From Bostrychus sinensis (lineage: Eukaryota; Chordata; Actinopteri; Gobiiformes; Eleotridae): a stretch of DNA of 64,000 nucleotides. The stretch's first letter is position 1. Each line of letters begins with the position of its first letter. A program made the position numbers and the translations under genes. A model generated the notes under the pieces. It did no database searches and had not been told where the DNA came from. It saw nothing but the letters and a program-made list of their open reading frames with translations. Below are positions 49,001-60,189 of this stretch, piece by piece. The DNA lies in assembly GCA_020698575.1 (NCBI GenBank), contig CM036250.1, positions 22,347,500-22,411,499 of the forward strand, in the 5' to 3' direction.

Positions 49001-50671
49001 CTGGACAACAACCGATTTCAGTCCTTCCCTCTTGGTCTCCCATCTACTCTGCAGGTAATAGGCACTATAACAGTGGTTCTCAAACTGTGGTTCAGGTGCC
49101 ACTGGAGGTGCGCAGGAATCTTTTGCAATTATGATTTAGTTTAATTTAGAGCCTGTCCCCCTTCTATTTTAGTTCTACTCTGGTTGGGAATTTAACTCTG
49201 AAGTGTATGTTAGACCTATGCATGGTTCAGTCCTGTTTTGTGCTTATTTAGTACATCTCAGTCCATTAAAGATGGTTCTTGGAAAGCCAAATAGTTTCAG
49301 TTGTAGTACTTGGTGTGAAACATTACTATAACATGTGACCATCTCCTAAAATATTTACAGAGTTGTCACTGTGTTTTATTTAGGAGTTGGAGATCAGTGA
49401 AAACCTTCTTGGAGAGGTGAGAGAAGAAGCGCTGCGAGGCTGTGTCCATCTGAAAGTGTTGGACATGAGCCACAACCTGCTGCATGAACAAAGTATTGAT
49501 CCCAACGCCTGGAGACACGCCCGGTAAAACACACTCATGCACACCACCAGAGTTGTTACATTGCATCAGGAACATCAGCCCTTAACACAATTCTGCAGTC
49601 TCCTTCTTTACTAATCTTTTAAAAAAGAGAGCATAGTCTGTTATTCTGCTTGAGAGTTTATACTTTACAGTCTGTTTTGTAAATACTCATAACTTAACAT
49701 ATCAACATTTTATTTATATCTGTATATTTTGTCAATTTAGATTAGTACATTTATATCTTATTTTACCCTATTTCATTCTGCATGTTTCTCAAAACGCATT
49801 ACTGTTTTATGCATGCACCAAATGACCAAAGCTAATTCCTAGTGATGAGAAACCTTTTACTATAAAAACATTATGATGTTTCCTTTTTTGATTTGTCTGT
49901 AACTGACATGGAAGTTTGCTGATTTGCTGGCCAGGACCCTCTTGTAAAATAGATTTTTTATGCTCCTAAATAAGTTTATATAAGAGTTTTCTACCTAAAT
50001 AAACATTTATTTTTATAGTTAGATCATGCTTTACTCTGAGTTCATTTTGAGTTATATCTAAGTGCTGTAAGAAGGTTCTGCCACTGATATGTTCAGTGTC
50101 AAAGGGCGTATGTGAACTTGCCTTTTTGGCACTAACCAAAACCCCACTTTTAGTTTTTCTTAAATTACAACTTTGGGGTCAACATTTCAATTATGTCCTT
50201 TTGGCATTGAAAAGATCTCACTGAGATCTTTCATTTGATATATAATACTCATATTCACCCAAAATGCCACTTACGCCCCTTTGCCTCCAAGCCCATGCGG
50301 CCTTTGTGGCTCAAAATATGGCAGCACTAAACTAGAAGATCACAATACAAAAAATATGTCTATGCATCTAATGCCTTGTTTGAGATCTGCTCTCCAAGTG
50401 CATACAATAATTTTACATTTACAGTTCCTTAAGCTGCCACAAGGGTGTAGCTTTGTTTGAATATTGTGACCAAGCACCTCTGGACACCAGAGTTGTGAAA
50501 TAATGCCTCTTTTACAATGACAATTGGACAGTTCACCATTTATCTATATGTGCAAGAATCACATAGATGTACTTTATCTGCTTCACTGAATCTGACATAC
50601 CACTGTCATGAGTCATGACCAAGAAATGCACATGTTGATATGCTGTCCTAAATCACACACACGCACGCGCA

Positions 50672-50735
<64 letters not shown>

Positions 50736-53700
50736 CGCTCAGAGTTAGTATGGTCTGTGTGGTGCAGTGTGCTCTTTGTCAAAGTGTGCCTTGTTTAAAT
50801 ATAGTGAATTCCAGTGTGCCTCTCTTTTTCTCTGGGATTATTTTGAACCACACTGGGAAAGAAGAGAAAAAGGAAAATTGCATCCTGACTGAGCAGTATA
50901 GTATATTTCACTGGAAGTATATATGTGAAAAAAGGCTACGAAGGGTTTTATATGCACACTAGAAGGAAGCTAACAAGTCAGAAACACTTGATTTTTGACA
51001 GTTGTGGTGGGTGCAGCTGTCGGCCAATGCTACTTCAGTCAAAGTATGCATCTATTCTTCTATTTGGACAGCTTTCTTTGGCACTACAAATCATAGACAG
51101 TACAAATTGTACTTAACCTCAGTGTTAGAAAACAAAAACTCAGAAGATAATTTTGTTAGGTGGCAAAAGTCAGAGGCTAAGGATAAGACCTATTTACCTC
51201 CTCCTACAACTACTTTCTACCTACTTCTACAACCAGTCTCAAATCTGAACTTTCATGTATAATGAGAAAGTATCAAACAAAATTGCTCTGTAAATTTAAC
51301 ATTAGCAAGTGGCTGGGTTGTAAATGTTGCCTCCTACTGCGACTCGACAGTTCACTGAACGATAATTAGAGCTTGAGTTACAGGGTTAGAGCTGTTTGGC
51401 AGGAGAGCCAACAGTTAATGTGTCATCTGGGAATATATTTTGTATGTGAATTGCGTATGACATGCGTATGTTTCAGACTTCAAAAGTAGTCTATAATGAA
51501 TGTTACTTTTACTCTGGTCTATTTATCTAAATCCTAAATAAAGTAAAGTATCTAAATTAGTTAAAGAATTGTTTTACTCAGCAAAATATGTAGCATGCTT
51601 GCCTTGCAATTAGAAGATCCTGGATACATACAAGGTTTGGGGATCACAGTAGTTGTGGTTGTGGTACTGTGGTTGCAGTAACATCAGTTTCACTTTTAAC
51701 TTTACTTGAGTACAGATTTGGAGTACTTCTTCCACCTCTGCTTCAAAGAGACTTGACTATTAAATGTTTGGTGTCCCGGTATCTCATTCCTCACAATCCT
51801 GCTGCCAGCTAAAGTTGTTGTAACATTTATTTTGTGAAGCAATTGTTTGAGCAAACTATCTACAAGCAGTGGGAGAGGCATAAAGCCTGTCTCACTAGGG
51901 AAAAGATGAACTTGGACTTTAAGCAGGGATCTTCTAGTTCAGGGGTAATTAATGCTCTAATCATTGATCCACAAAGCCATTAAGCCTCACACAGGTAATA
52001 AATCTACTAAAATTAATAATATATTCCTTAATGCCTATTATTGACCATGACCTTCTGATCTACGTTGTATCTTGCTAAAGACTAATAAACCAAGCAAATG
52101 AACCAACAAACCAACAACACCACCAGAAGTAACTAGGAATTCTGCCATTGCAAGTGTTTGCTATGCTGAAAAATGTCATGACAGAAGACCACAAAACAGG
52201 CAGAATGAGGCACATAACCATAATTTGGCAGGTATCATAATAGATGGAATAAAATAACCCAAATTACAACAAAAAATAAAAGCAATAATGTCTGATAACG
52301 ATTTAAAGTTTGAATGAGTGAAAGGGCTGCAAATAAGGCAGATATATGTCCCATTAGAAATTAATAGGGCACAAGAATGGCTTAAAACAGCACGAATTAC
52401 AACAAAGGCAGCATTGCCAAAAGTAATAGCAATAATGTCCCAGAATTCAGACGTTTTAAAGTTTTAATGACTAAAATTGGTTAAAGGGCTGGGAATAAAA
52501 CAGAAAAGGTAAAAGTGTCATTATAAGGGAAAGGTGCTAGAAGATGGCCTAAAATAGCACAAACTGTGCAAACTTTAAAAGGCAGAATTATTGGTTAAAA
52601 GTAGCAGAAGCAAAAGCAGAATAAGCACAATGACCAAAAGGGCAGAAGTAGCAAAAGAAAAGTCAGAAAATATGAATTTGCAGAAGTAAACTGCAAAAAT
52701 TTTAAAAGGCAGAATTATTGATTAAAAGTATCAGAAACAGAATAAGCAGAAGGAGTGTTTGAGTAATGTTACGCAAATACTCAGTGATTGTCTCATACAT
52801 TTTCAGTGCTGTCTTCAGGGGGTGTTCCACAGCTCAAACTGAGATCCTAGACAAAGCCATCAGCCATGTTACCTAATAAAAAAAAAATTAAAAAAAAGGG
52901 AATTTAGATTTACACAGCAGCACTGACAACATCCCCAGTCGAGGTCAACAGCTCCCCACCTCCACTGTAAACAGTGTTGGTGAAGCACTGCTTCCCCCTC
53001 CTGAAGGCGGCGGACGGTTTGCCAGAATTTCTTTGAGGCCAACCGATAGTCCTCCTCCATGGCCTCCCCGAACTTTTCCCAGACCCGAGTTTTTGCCTCC
53101 ACAACCGCCTGGGCTGCAGCACGCTTGGCCTGCCGGTACCCATCAGCTGCCTCGGGAGTCCCACAAGCCAACCAAGCTCGATAGGACTCCTTCTTCAGCC
53201 TGACGACATCCCTTACTTCCGGTGTCCACCACCGGGTTCGGGGATTGCCGCCACGACAGGCACCAGAGACCTTGCGACCACAGCTTCGAACGGCCGCATT
53301 GACAATCGAGGTGGAGAACATGGTCCACTCGGACTCCATGTCTCCAACCTCCCTCGGGATCTGGTCAAAGCTCTCCCGGGGGTGGGAGTTGAAGACCCCT
53401 CTGACAGAGGGCTCAGCCAGACGTTCCCAACAGACCCTCACAACACGTTTGGGTCTGCCGAGTCTGTCCGGCCTCCTTCCCTGCCAGCGGATCCAACTCA
53501 CCACCAGGTGGTGATCGGTTGACAGCTCAGCCCCTCTCTTCACCCGAGTGTCCAAAACACACGGCCGAAGGTCAGATGACACGACTACAAAGTCGATCAT
53601 CGACCTCCGGCCTAGGGTGTCCTGGTGCCACGTGCACTTATGGACACCCCTGTGCTCAAACATGGTGTTCGTTATGGACAAACTGTGACTAGCACAGAAG

Positions 53701-56700
53701 TCCAATAACAAAACACCATTCGGGTTCAGATCGGGGAGGCCGTTCTTCCCAATCACACCCCTCCAGGTGTCACTGTCGCTGCCCACGTGGGCGTTGAAGT
53801 CTCCCAGCAAAACAATGGGGTCCCCAGTCGGTGCACCGTCCAGTACACCTCCCAGGGACTCCAAGAAGGCCGGGTACTCTATACTGCTATTTGGCCCGTA
53901 GGCACAAACAACAGTAAGAGACCTGTCCCCAACCCGAAGGCGTAGGGACGCGACCCTCTCGTTTACTGGGGTAAACTCCAACACATGGCGGCTGAGCTGG
54001 GGGGCTATGAGCAAGCCCACACCAGGCCCGCCGCCTCTCACCGCGGGCAACTCCAGAGTGGTGGAGAGTCCAACCTCTCTCGAGGAGCTGGGTTTCAGAG
54101 CCCAAGCTGTGCGTGGAGGTGAGCCCGACTATATCTAGCCGGTATCTCTCAACCTCCCGCACAAGCTCAGGCTCCTTCCCCCCCAGTGAGGTGACATTCC
54201 ATGTCCCTACAGCTAGAAGCTGTGTCCGGGGACCGGGTCGTCGAGGCACCCGCCTTCGACTGCTGCCCGATCCACACAGCACCGGTCCCCTACGATTTCC
54301 TCTGCGGGTGGTGAGCCCACAGGAGGTCGGGCCCACGTCGCTCTTTCGGGTTGTACCCAGGCGCTCGCATTCGAGCCCCAACCCCAGGCCTGGCTCCAGG
54401 GTGGGGCCCCGGCTGCGCCATACCGGGCGACGTCACGGTCCTCGATTTTAAACTGTTCATAGGGGATTTATGAACTGCTCTTAGTCTGGCCCGTCACCTA
54501 GGACCTGTTTGCCATGGGAGACCCTACCAGGGGCATAATGCCCCAGGCAACATAGCTCCTAGGATCATTCGGGCACTCAAACTCCCCCACCACGATAAGG
54601 TGGCAGTTCAAGGGGGACTGTTCAAATGGGGATGTTGTCGGGCGGTGGAAGGAATACTTTGAGGATCTCCTCAATCCCACCGACACGCCTTCCGTTGAGG
54701 AAGCAGAGGCTAGGGACTCAGAGGTGGACTCGTCCATCACTCAAGCTGAAGTCACTGAGGTGGTTGGAAAGCTCCTCAGTGGCAAGGCTCCGGGGGTGGA
54801 TGAGATCCGTCCTGAGTACCTCAAGTCCCTGGATGTTGTGGGGCTGTCGTGGCTGACACGTCTCTGCAACATTGCGTGGCGGTTGGGGACAGTGCCTCTG
54901 GACTGGCAGACCGGGGTGGTGGTCCCTCTTTTTAAGAAGGGGGACCGGAGGGTGTGTTCCAACTACAGGGGGATCACACTCCTCAGCCTCCCCGGGAAAG
55001 TCTATTCCAGGGTACTGGAGAGGAGAATTCGGCCGATAGTCGAACCTCGGATTCAGGAGGAACAATGCGGTTTTCGTCCTGGCCGTGGAACAGTGGACCA
55101 GCTCTAGACCCTCTATCGGGTGCTCGAGGGTTCATGGGAGTTCGTCCATCCAGTCCACATGTGTTTTGTGGATTTGGAGAAGGCGTTCGACCGTGTCCCT
55201 CGTAGCGTCCTGTGGGGGGTGCTCTGGGAGTATGGGGTCCGGGGCCCTTTGCTAAGGGCTGTCCGGTCCCTGTATGACCGGAGCAGGAGCTTGGTCCGCA
55301 TTGCCGGTTGTAAGTCAGACCTGTTCCCAGTGCATGTTGGACTCCGGCAGGGCTGCCCTTTGTCACCGGTTCTGTTCATTATTTTTATGGACAGAATTTC
55401 TAGGTGCAGCCAGGGGCCGGAGGTTGTCAGGTTTGGGAACCACAGGATTTCATCTCTGCTTTTTGCGGATGATGTTGTCCTGTTGGCTTCATCAAACCAG
55501 GACCTTCAGTGTGCACTGGAGCGGTTTGCGGCCGAGTGTGAAGCGGCTGGGATGAGAATCAGCACCTCCAAGTCCGAGGCCATGTTTCTCGACCGGAAAA
55601 GGGTGGCTTGCCCTCTTCAGGTTGGGGGAGAGTTCCTGCCTCAAGTGGAGGAGTTCAAGTATCTTGGGGTCTTGTTCACGAGTGAGGGAAGGATGGAGCG
55701 CGAGATCGACAGGCAGATCGGTGCAGCGTCTGCAGTAATGCGGTCGTTGTATCGGTCTGTTGTGGTAAAGAAGGAGCTGAGCCGAAAGGCGAAGCTCTCG
55801 ATTTACCGGTCGATCTACGTTCCTACTCTCACCTATAGTCATGAGCTTTGGGTCATGACAGAAAGGACAAGATCCCGGATACAAGCGGCCGAAATGAGTT
55901 TCCTCCGCAGGGTGGCTGGGCGCTCCCTTAGAGATAAGGTGAGGAGCTCTGTCACACGGGAGGAGCTCGGAGTAGAGCCGCTGCTCCTCCACATCGAGAG
56001 AAGTCAGTTGAGGTGGCTCGGGCATCTGTTCCGGATGCCTCCTGGTCGCCTCCCTGGGGAGGTGTTCCGGGCATGTCCCACCGGGAGGAGGCCCCGGGGA
56101 AGACCTAGGACACGCTGGAGGGACTATGTCTCTCGGCTGGCCTGGGAATGCCTTGGGGTCCCCCCGGTAGAGCTGGAGGAAGTGTCTGTGGATAGGGAAG
56201 TCTGGGCATCTTTGCTTAGACTGCTGCCTCCGCGACCCGGTCCCGGATAAGCGGAAGAAGATGGATGGATGGATGGACAGCAGCACTGATTGTTGCTGCA
56301 GGCTCTGGGTGACTGGAGGGAGATGTGGGTTCAATCATCTGAGGATGTGCATGTGCAACATTTACATAAACAGTGCACTGATGATGGTATTTTTGTTTTT
56401 CAAGCACAATATTTAAAATAGGACACACACATTACTTCAAATATATATTCCTACATATATTATAAAGTAATAGTGGATATTAATAGAAGCAGTACTAGTA
56501 GTAGTTTACTTGTACTTGAGTAATATTATTTTGAAGAAAATGACTGCAGTGCAGATTCAGAGTACTTATGTGTAGGTGCAAATGGATGTGAAATGTGATG
56601 GTGGAAGACTGTGAGAGGACAGTGTGTCCCAATGCTCAGTAATACCACATTATGCTGTTATGCAAAGGCAGACTGCTGCAGAGTCTCCTGGCAGCCATTT

Positions 56701-58818
56701 TGCAAACAAAACAATTCAATCTGAACAAAACCCTCATATTCTCAGCTCATATACTTATCTTATATTCTCAGCCTTCAGTTACTTTCCATAGTATGTACAG
56801 CATTATATTTTACAAAAAGATTGGCAGAGAAGTTGTTAAAGCATGTGAAAATTAAAACTGGTGTGCACGGTGGCAGAGTGGTTAGTGCTCCGACTCCTGA
56901 TGCATGACCTCTCTGAGTGGCGTCTGCATGTTCCGAAAGTGTTACTGTGGGCTCTCTCCGGTTTCCTCCCACCGTCCAAAAACATGCATGTTTGAACTGG
57001 TTAATTTAAATTGCCCCTAGTGAATGAATGTAAGAGGTGAGAGTGAATGGTTTATGTTAGCCTTGAGACTAGCTGGCCATTGTCCAACGTGTTCTCTGCT
57101 TATGGCCTATAGCTGCTGGGATTGACTCCAGTCACCCACGGCCCCTCTGTGTTATGGTTCCCACAATGTGACTTTTTATCATACTTTTAGACATTTATGA
57201 AAATAATAATGCAATGTTTTATATATTTTTACACTGTTCTCAGTCTAAATCCAAAGGTCAAAGCTAATAGGACTGATAACATCTATCAACATTTGAAACA
57301 GCTTAGAGCACTTAACCCCATGTTATCTTCACACATAGTCAGTCTCGCTGTAGACTGTAAACACTTAAGCCACCAATTATTCAGCTTTTATGTGGGTGTC
57401 TTACAGGATGTTCCCTTTCAGGAGTACAGAAAATCCAGATAAAGACCTCTTTTGGGGTCACCACAGCAACTTATCTGTCTCTTAGGGTGCAGTGACTTGC
57501 ACATAGATCGCACATCCTGTCCCTCACTGTTTATTCAGGCTTGGGACTGGCTTAAAGAGTCCACTGGCTTGTATCTCTCTTGTGTGCTATAATCTTACTA
57601 ATTTGGTCTGTTACCTAAATACATTTTAGCTTATTGGTTCATACTGTAAATTCACAACAGCTGGGCTAGATCTAAGATGAAAACAAACAAATATCCCAGG
57701 TATTTTTCTTATTCTGTGTAGTGTTTTTTGTGGACCATTATCTTTTACAAACACACTTCAAACCACCAGGCCTTGTTGCAGTGTGCAGCCTCAGGCCACA
57801 TCCCCTGCTGCTCTCCCCACAGTTTAGCCTTTCACTCTGAACTCCCCAGCAGCGCTACTCCAGAGTTCAGAAACTAGAAAAATAAAAGGACCATGCAAGA
57901 GAGAGAGAGCAGTTAGTGAACCGTAGACTTTTCCTGTCTCACTGATCTTTGTAACAAAAACCTTTTTTTAAATAAAGGTAAAGGTAAATAGTAGAAAGAG
58001 TAGTACCGAGAGTGGGAGTAGCCCTAGAAGTAGTAGTCGTCATGGTAAGAATGGTAGCAGTAGTACTGGTAGTAACAGTAAGTATTTTCCACTTTTGTGT
58101 TTCTTTCTTTTAGCTCACTCGAGTCCCTGGACCTCTCCTTTAACCAGTTCACAACAGTGCCCACAAACCTGCCCCGTCCACTGCAAAAACTGAACCTCCA
58201 TCGCAACAACATCACCCATGTCCCTGCTTTTACCTTCCGACACCTGCGTCCCTGGGTTGGCCTCCCTCCGACTGTCCCACAATGCTCTGAGTAACCAAGG
58301 GGTAGAGCGGCACTCTTTCGTGGGGATGTACCGGTCCCTCACCGAGCTCCTATTGGACAACAACAGTCTGAGAGAGGTGCCCCGCTGTGTGAGACAGTTT
58401 AAGAACCTGCAAGTGCTGAGACTGGACCATAACCAGATCAGGTGAACAAGTTTTTCAGATTTATAGAATGCCCTGTAACTGCCCAGTGTCAGTGTCAGCC
58501 CTAATTGGCCTTGCCTCGAACCCATAGTAGCTGGAATAGGCTGCAGCCACCCATGACCCCTAACAGGAAAAAGTATTACTAAGATGAATGCATTCATGAA
58601 ATCAGCACACTCACTTTGTGTTTACTTTTAGGCAGGTGAACAAGTGGGGAGTGTGCCACCCTCGTAACTCAGGAACCACCTTGGCGTCTGTTCACATCGA
58701 AAACAACCAGATCGACGTTGGGAAGATTCCTCAAAATGCTTTTGGCTGTCTCACTGACTCCAAGGGACTTGTCCTGCATCCACAAATGGGGCAAAACAAT
58801 GAGCAATACATTCCATAA
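46038..58818 (+). CDS. ecm2: Extracellular matrix protein 2-like secreted LRR protein
   Basis: Predicted secreted small-leucine-rich-type matrix protein. Exons: 46038-46230, 46542-46618 (tentative), 46786-47004, 47085-47337, 47814-47929, 48570-48702, 48897-49054, 49384-49523, 58114-58441, 58632-58818; about 600 aa. The start MATMWIICISLSGSILAGQG looks like a signal peptide. A long Asp/Glu region is split over exons 3 and 4, then CVVADGEISCRGLGLTQLPNI, then about ten LRRs (LGTLDLSKNEL, LKMLNLDDNLL, LLDLQLDNNRF, LKVLDMSHNLL, LESLDLSFNQF) and a C-terminal cap HIENNQIDVGKIPQNAFGC, matching the ECM2 tail. The VWC domain of mammalian ECM2 was not found. Exon 9 carries one extra base (CCC run 58250-58252) that breaks the frame. 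The 46542 exon has a weak GAG acceptor; it is kept because it alone restores phase. An intron of 8.6 kb holds a LINE. Confidence 0.8.
46915..47175 (+). repeat. ecm2: GAT/GAG trinucleotide repeats coding poly-Asp/Glu
   Basis: Exon 3 codes about six Glu, 16 Asp and a mixed Glu/Asp run (46915-47004). After an 80-bp intron, exon 4 starts with about 29 consecutive GAG/GAA codons (47085-47171). Both tracts stay in the frame of the LRR protein. The antisense Ser-rich frame is a shadow. Confidence 0.85.
47444..47485. repeat. TTAAG pentanucleotide repeat
   Basis: Five near-perfect copies of GTTAA followed by degenerate GTTAG/GGTTA units in the ecm2 intron 47338-47813. A simple repeat, not telomeric TTAGGG. 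Confidence 0.7.
48768..48895. mobile_element. Palindromic MITE family, partial copy 5
   Basis: It contains GGGTGAAATACTTCAGGCAT and GTGATGATTATGGCTTATAG as in the usp21 intron copies. The copy is truncated and ends next to the ecm2 exon at 48897, so element-derived sequence may supply the branch point and acceptor region. Confidence 0.65.
50654..50733. repeat. CA/CG dinucleotide microsatellite
   Basis: A compound repeat starting with CACGCACGCGCACGCG and continuing as about 30 uninterrupted CA units, in the large ecm2 intron. Confidence 0.95.
52200..52760. repeat. Degenerate tandem repeat left of the LINE
   Basis: Ordered words recur with a period of about 150 bp: GCAATAATGTC, TTTAAAGTTT, AAAGGGCTG, AATAA..CAGA, GGCTTAAAACAGCAC / GGCCTAAAATAGCAC. 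A second pair, AAAAGGCAGAATTATTG(G/A)TTAAAAGTA, is at 52577 and 52704. Two to three units are recognisable, with much decay. Confidence 0.6.
52927..54345 (-). pseudogene. LINE endonuclease region (inverted part)
   Basis: An apurinic-type endonuclease of a non-LTR retrotransposon read on the minus strand. Motifs in order are LLAVGTWNVTSLGGK (start of the domain), VVCAYGPNSS, VLLGDFNAHVGSD, TWHQ..RSMIDFVVVSS and ELSTDHHLVVSWIRW, covering the catalytic Asn, Asp and the SDHxxV-like end. One frame change is needed near 54020-54045, between ..GVARGERRRA and GPGVGLLIAPQLS. The frame stops at the twin-priming break, losing its link to the RT. Inactive. Confidence 0.85.
54620..56250 (+). pseudogene. 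LINE reverse-transcriptase region (direct part)
   Basis: RT and C-terminal part of the same element on the plus strand. Visible are WKEYFEDLLNPT, GKAPGVDEIRPEYLK, VPLFKKGDRRVCSNYRGITLL, QCGFRPGRGT, MCFVDLEKAFDRVPR, GLRQGCPLSPVLFIIFMD, the catalytic FADDVVLLAS and a tail RPRGRPRTRWRDYVSRLAW. One in-frame stop at 55105 (TAG after VDQL) interrupts the otherwise open frame. Non-autonomous in its present form. Confidence 0.88.
56470..56545. repeat. AGT-rich / ACTTGAGTA repeat, copy
   Basis: AGCAGTACTAGTAGTAGTTTACTTGTACTTGAGTAATATT, in two pieces, matches the family at 13700-13935. Further fragments lie at 51690-51740 and 58000-58090. Confidence 0.5.
56862..57150 (+). repeat. tRNA-headed SINE-like fish repeat
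   Basis: The head CACGGTGGCAGAGTGGTTAG carries a good RNA polymerase III A box. It is followed by CTCCGGTTTCCTCCCACCGT, CCAAAAACATGCATG, TAAATTGCCCCTAGTG and GGGATTGACTCCAGTCACCC. The B box is decayed. Tail-only relatives are at 21805-22040 and 58477-58575. Confidence 0.65.
58477..58575 (+). repeat. SINE-like tail fragment in last ecm2 intron
   Basis: CCCATAGTAGCTGGAATAGG, CTGCAGCCACCCATGACCCC and a short 3' end match the 3' part of the 56862-57150 repeat. No head is present. Confidence 0.55.
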
Positions 58819-58989
58819 CAAAGGCTACTTTACATATTCGCAACCATACACATATATTAAACTGCAGCTTACAGTGCATTATATAATGCTCCACTTTTTT
58901 CTTCATTGATATACGTATGCCTTGCAAATATTATATTACTATCCATAAAGTCTTGTTTTTCTTTTCTTTTTTTTAATTTAACACCTAAA

Positions 58990-59785
58990 TTGAATTATTG
59001 TCACGCCCGAAGGCATTGACAATCAGAACAAATGCTTAAAATGTACATTTCAAAAAGACATATCAAAGATGTGTTTTTGGCTTGTGTTCCGAAGCATGTT
59101 CTTGAAAGTGCTCTAAGTAGCACAATCCCACAGCTCTGGAACATTATTTAGAAGTTTAGTTAAAAAGAGAAAGGGGGAGCGGTCCAGTGCTCTGCTGGTG
59201 GGATATGAAATGCCAGGCATGGCTAAGAGTTGTGCGCCTCATTTGAATAGCACTTTGTTTGATAACAGGACAAAATGTCAAGAGAGCTTGAGGTAATGCT
59301 CCGTGGATCAGTTTATAGCCATAACACATCAATGCAGAATTCCTCCGATGTTTTAGTGGGGTTAATTTCAACAGATTGTAGTCCTCATCATGAAGTAATT
59401 GTGTATAGGGATAATTTAATATAATCCTGATTGCACGGTGCTGTAGCTTTTCCAATCGATTTGTTTGAGTAATATTCAGTGCAGCCCAAACTGGTGATGC
59501 ATATTCAAAGTATGGTAAAATATAACATTTGTACAATCTTGAGAGCAGGTTATGATCTGTAACAGAAAGAGAAAGTCTGCAAAGCAGAAATATTTGTGAT
59601 GCCACCTTTCTACAAACTGAGTCTACTTGTTTGTCGAACTTAAGGTTATTTGTAATCCATAGTCCTAGATGTAAATGTTCTTTAATCATTTCAATAGGAC
59701 AATCCATAAATCTAATATCAAAAATTTGTTGTTGTGCCTTAGAATGGAGCATCGCCTTTGTTTTACTTGGATTAAACTTTGACAT
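58990..59785 (-). pseudogene. 3' fragment of a second non-LTR retrotransposon
   Basis: A 209-codon open frame on the minus strand (59785-59156) matches the end of a LINE reverse transcriptase: NPSKTKAM, LGLWITNNLKFDKQVD, LYKCYILPYFEYASPVW, RLEKLQHRAIRIILNYP and LKLTPLKHRRNSALMC. The catalytic FADD box is missing, so the copy is 5' truncated. It belongs to the jockey/CR1/Rex1-like side of LINEs and differs clearly from the RTE-type element at 52.9-56.3 kb. Remnant sequence continues with stops to about 58990. Confidence 0.75.
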
Positions 59786-59859
59786 AATATTTCAAAATGT
59801 TACAATACACACATTATTTATGGCTGTGTTGTGTGTTTTGTTCATTAATAGCAGGGATA

Positions 59860-60185
59860 CTTTTACTGGTAACAGTAGTAGTGGTGATTGTAGTAGTAGT
59901 GGTAATGGCATTAGTAATAGCAGAGGATGTAGTAGTGTTAGAAGGAGCAGTAGTAGTAGTAATGTAGTAGCAGTAGTGGTCATAGCTATAAAAGTAGTAA
60001 ATGAAGTAACAGGAGTAGTAGTAAGTTATAATAGTATTAGAAGTGGGAGTAACAATAAGTACTTTCTACTAGTAAGTATATTTTACGCTCATAAAGTAAT
60101 TTTATTTTACTTAGTCTAATATTATTATAAAATAGCAGTACTTTTACTTAAAAAACAGATCTCAAGTACTTTTTCCGTATCTGCT
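59860..60185. repeat. AGT-microsatellite-rich repeat, longest copy
   Basis: Many AGTAGTAGT, GGTAATGGC and AGCAGTAG units, then ACTTTCTACTAGTAAGTA, TAAAGTAATTTTATTTTACTTAG, GCAGTACTTTTACTTAAAAA and TCAAGTACTTTTTCCGTATC. It matches the 13700-13935 family. Confidence 0.6.
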
Positions 60186-60189
60186 TTAC

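Larger units (their letters stand above)
52914..56289. mobile_element. RTE-type LINE insertion with inverted 5' half and 13-bp TSD
   Basis: The insertion is bounded by the direct repeat ACAGCAGCACTGA at 52914-52926 and 56277-56289. The 5' half (5' leader and endonuclease) runs on the minus strand from about 54615 down to 52927; the reverse-transcriptase half runs on the plus strand from about 54616 to 56250, followed by GGATGGATGGATGG. The two halves share about 10 bp (GGGGATGTTG) at the break. This is the layout produced by twin priming. RTE/Expander-like assignment rests on the single endonuclease-RT plan and the short tandem tail. Confidence 0.9.

Noticed and set aside
54113..54451. Plus-strand frames across the inverted LINE half
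   Set aside because: Antisense of the GC-rich endonuclease and leader region.
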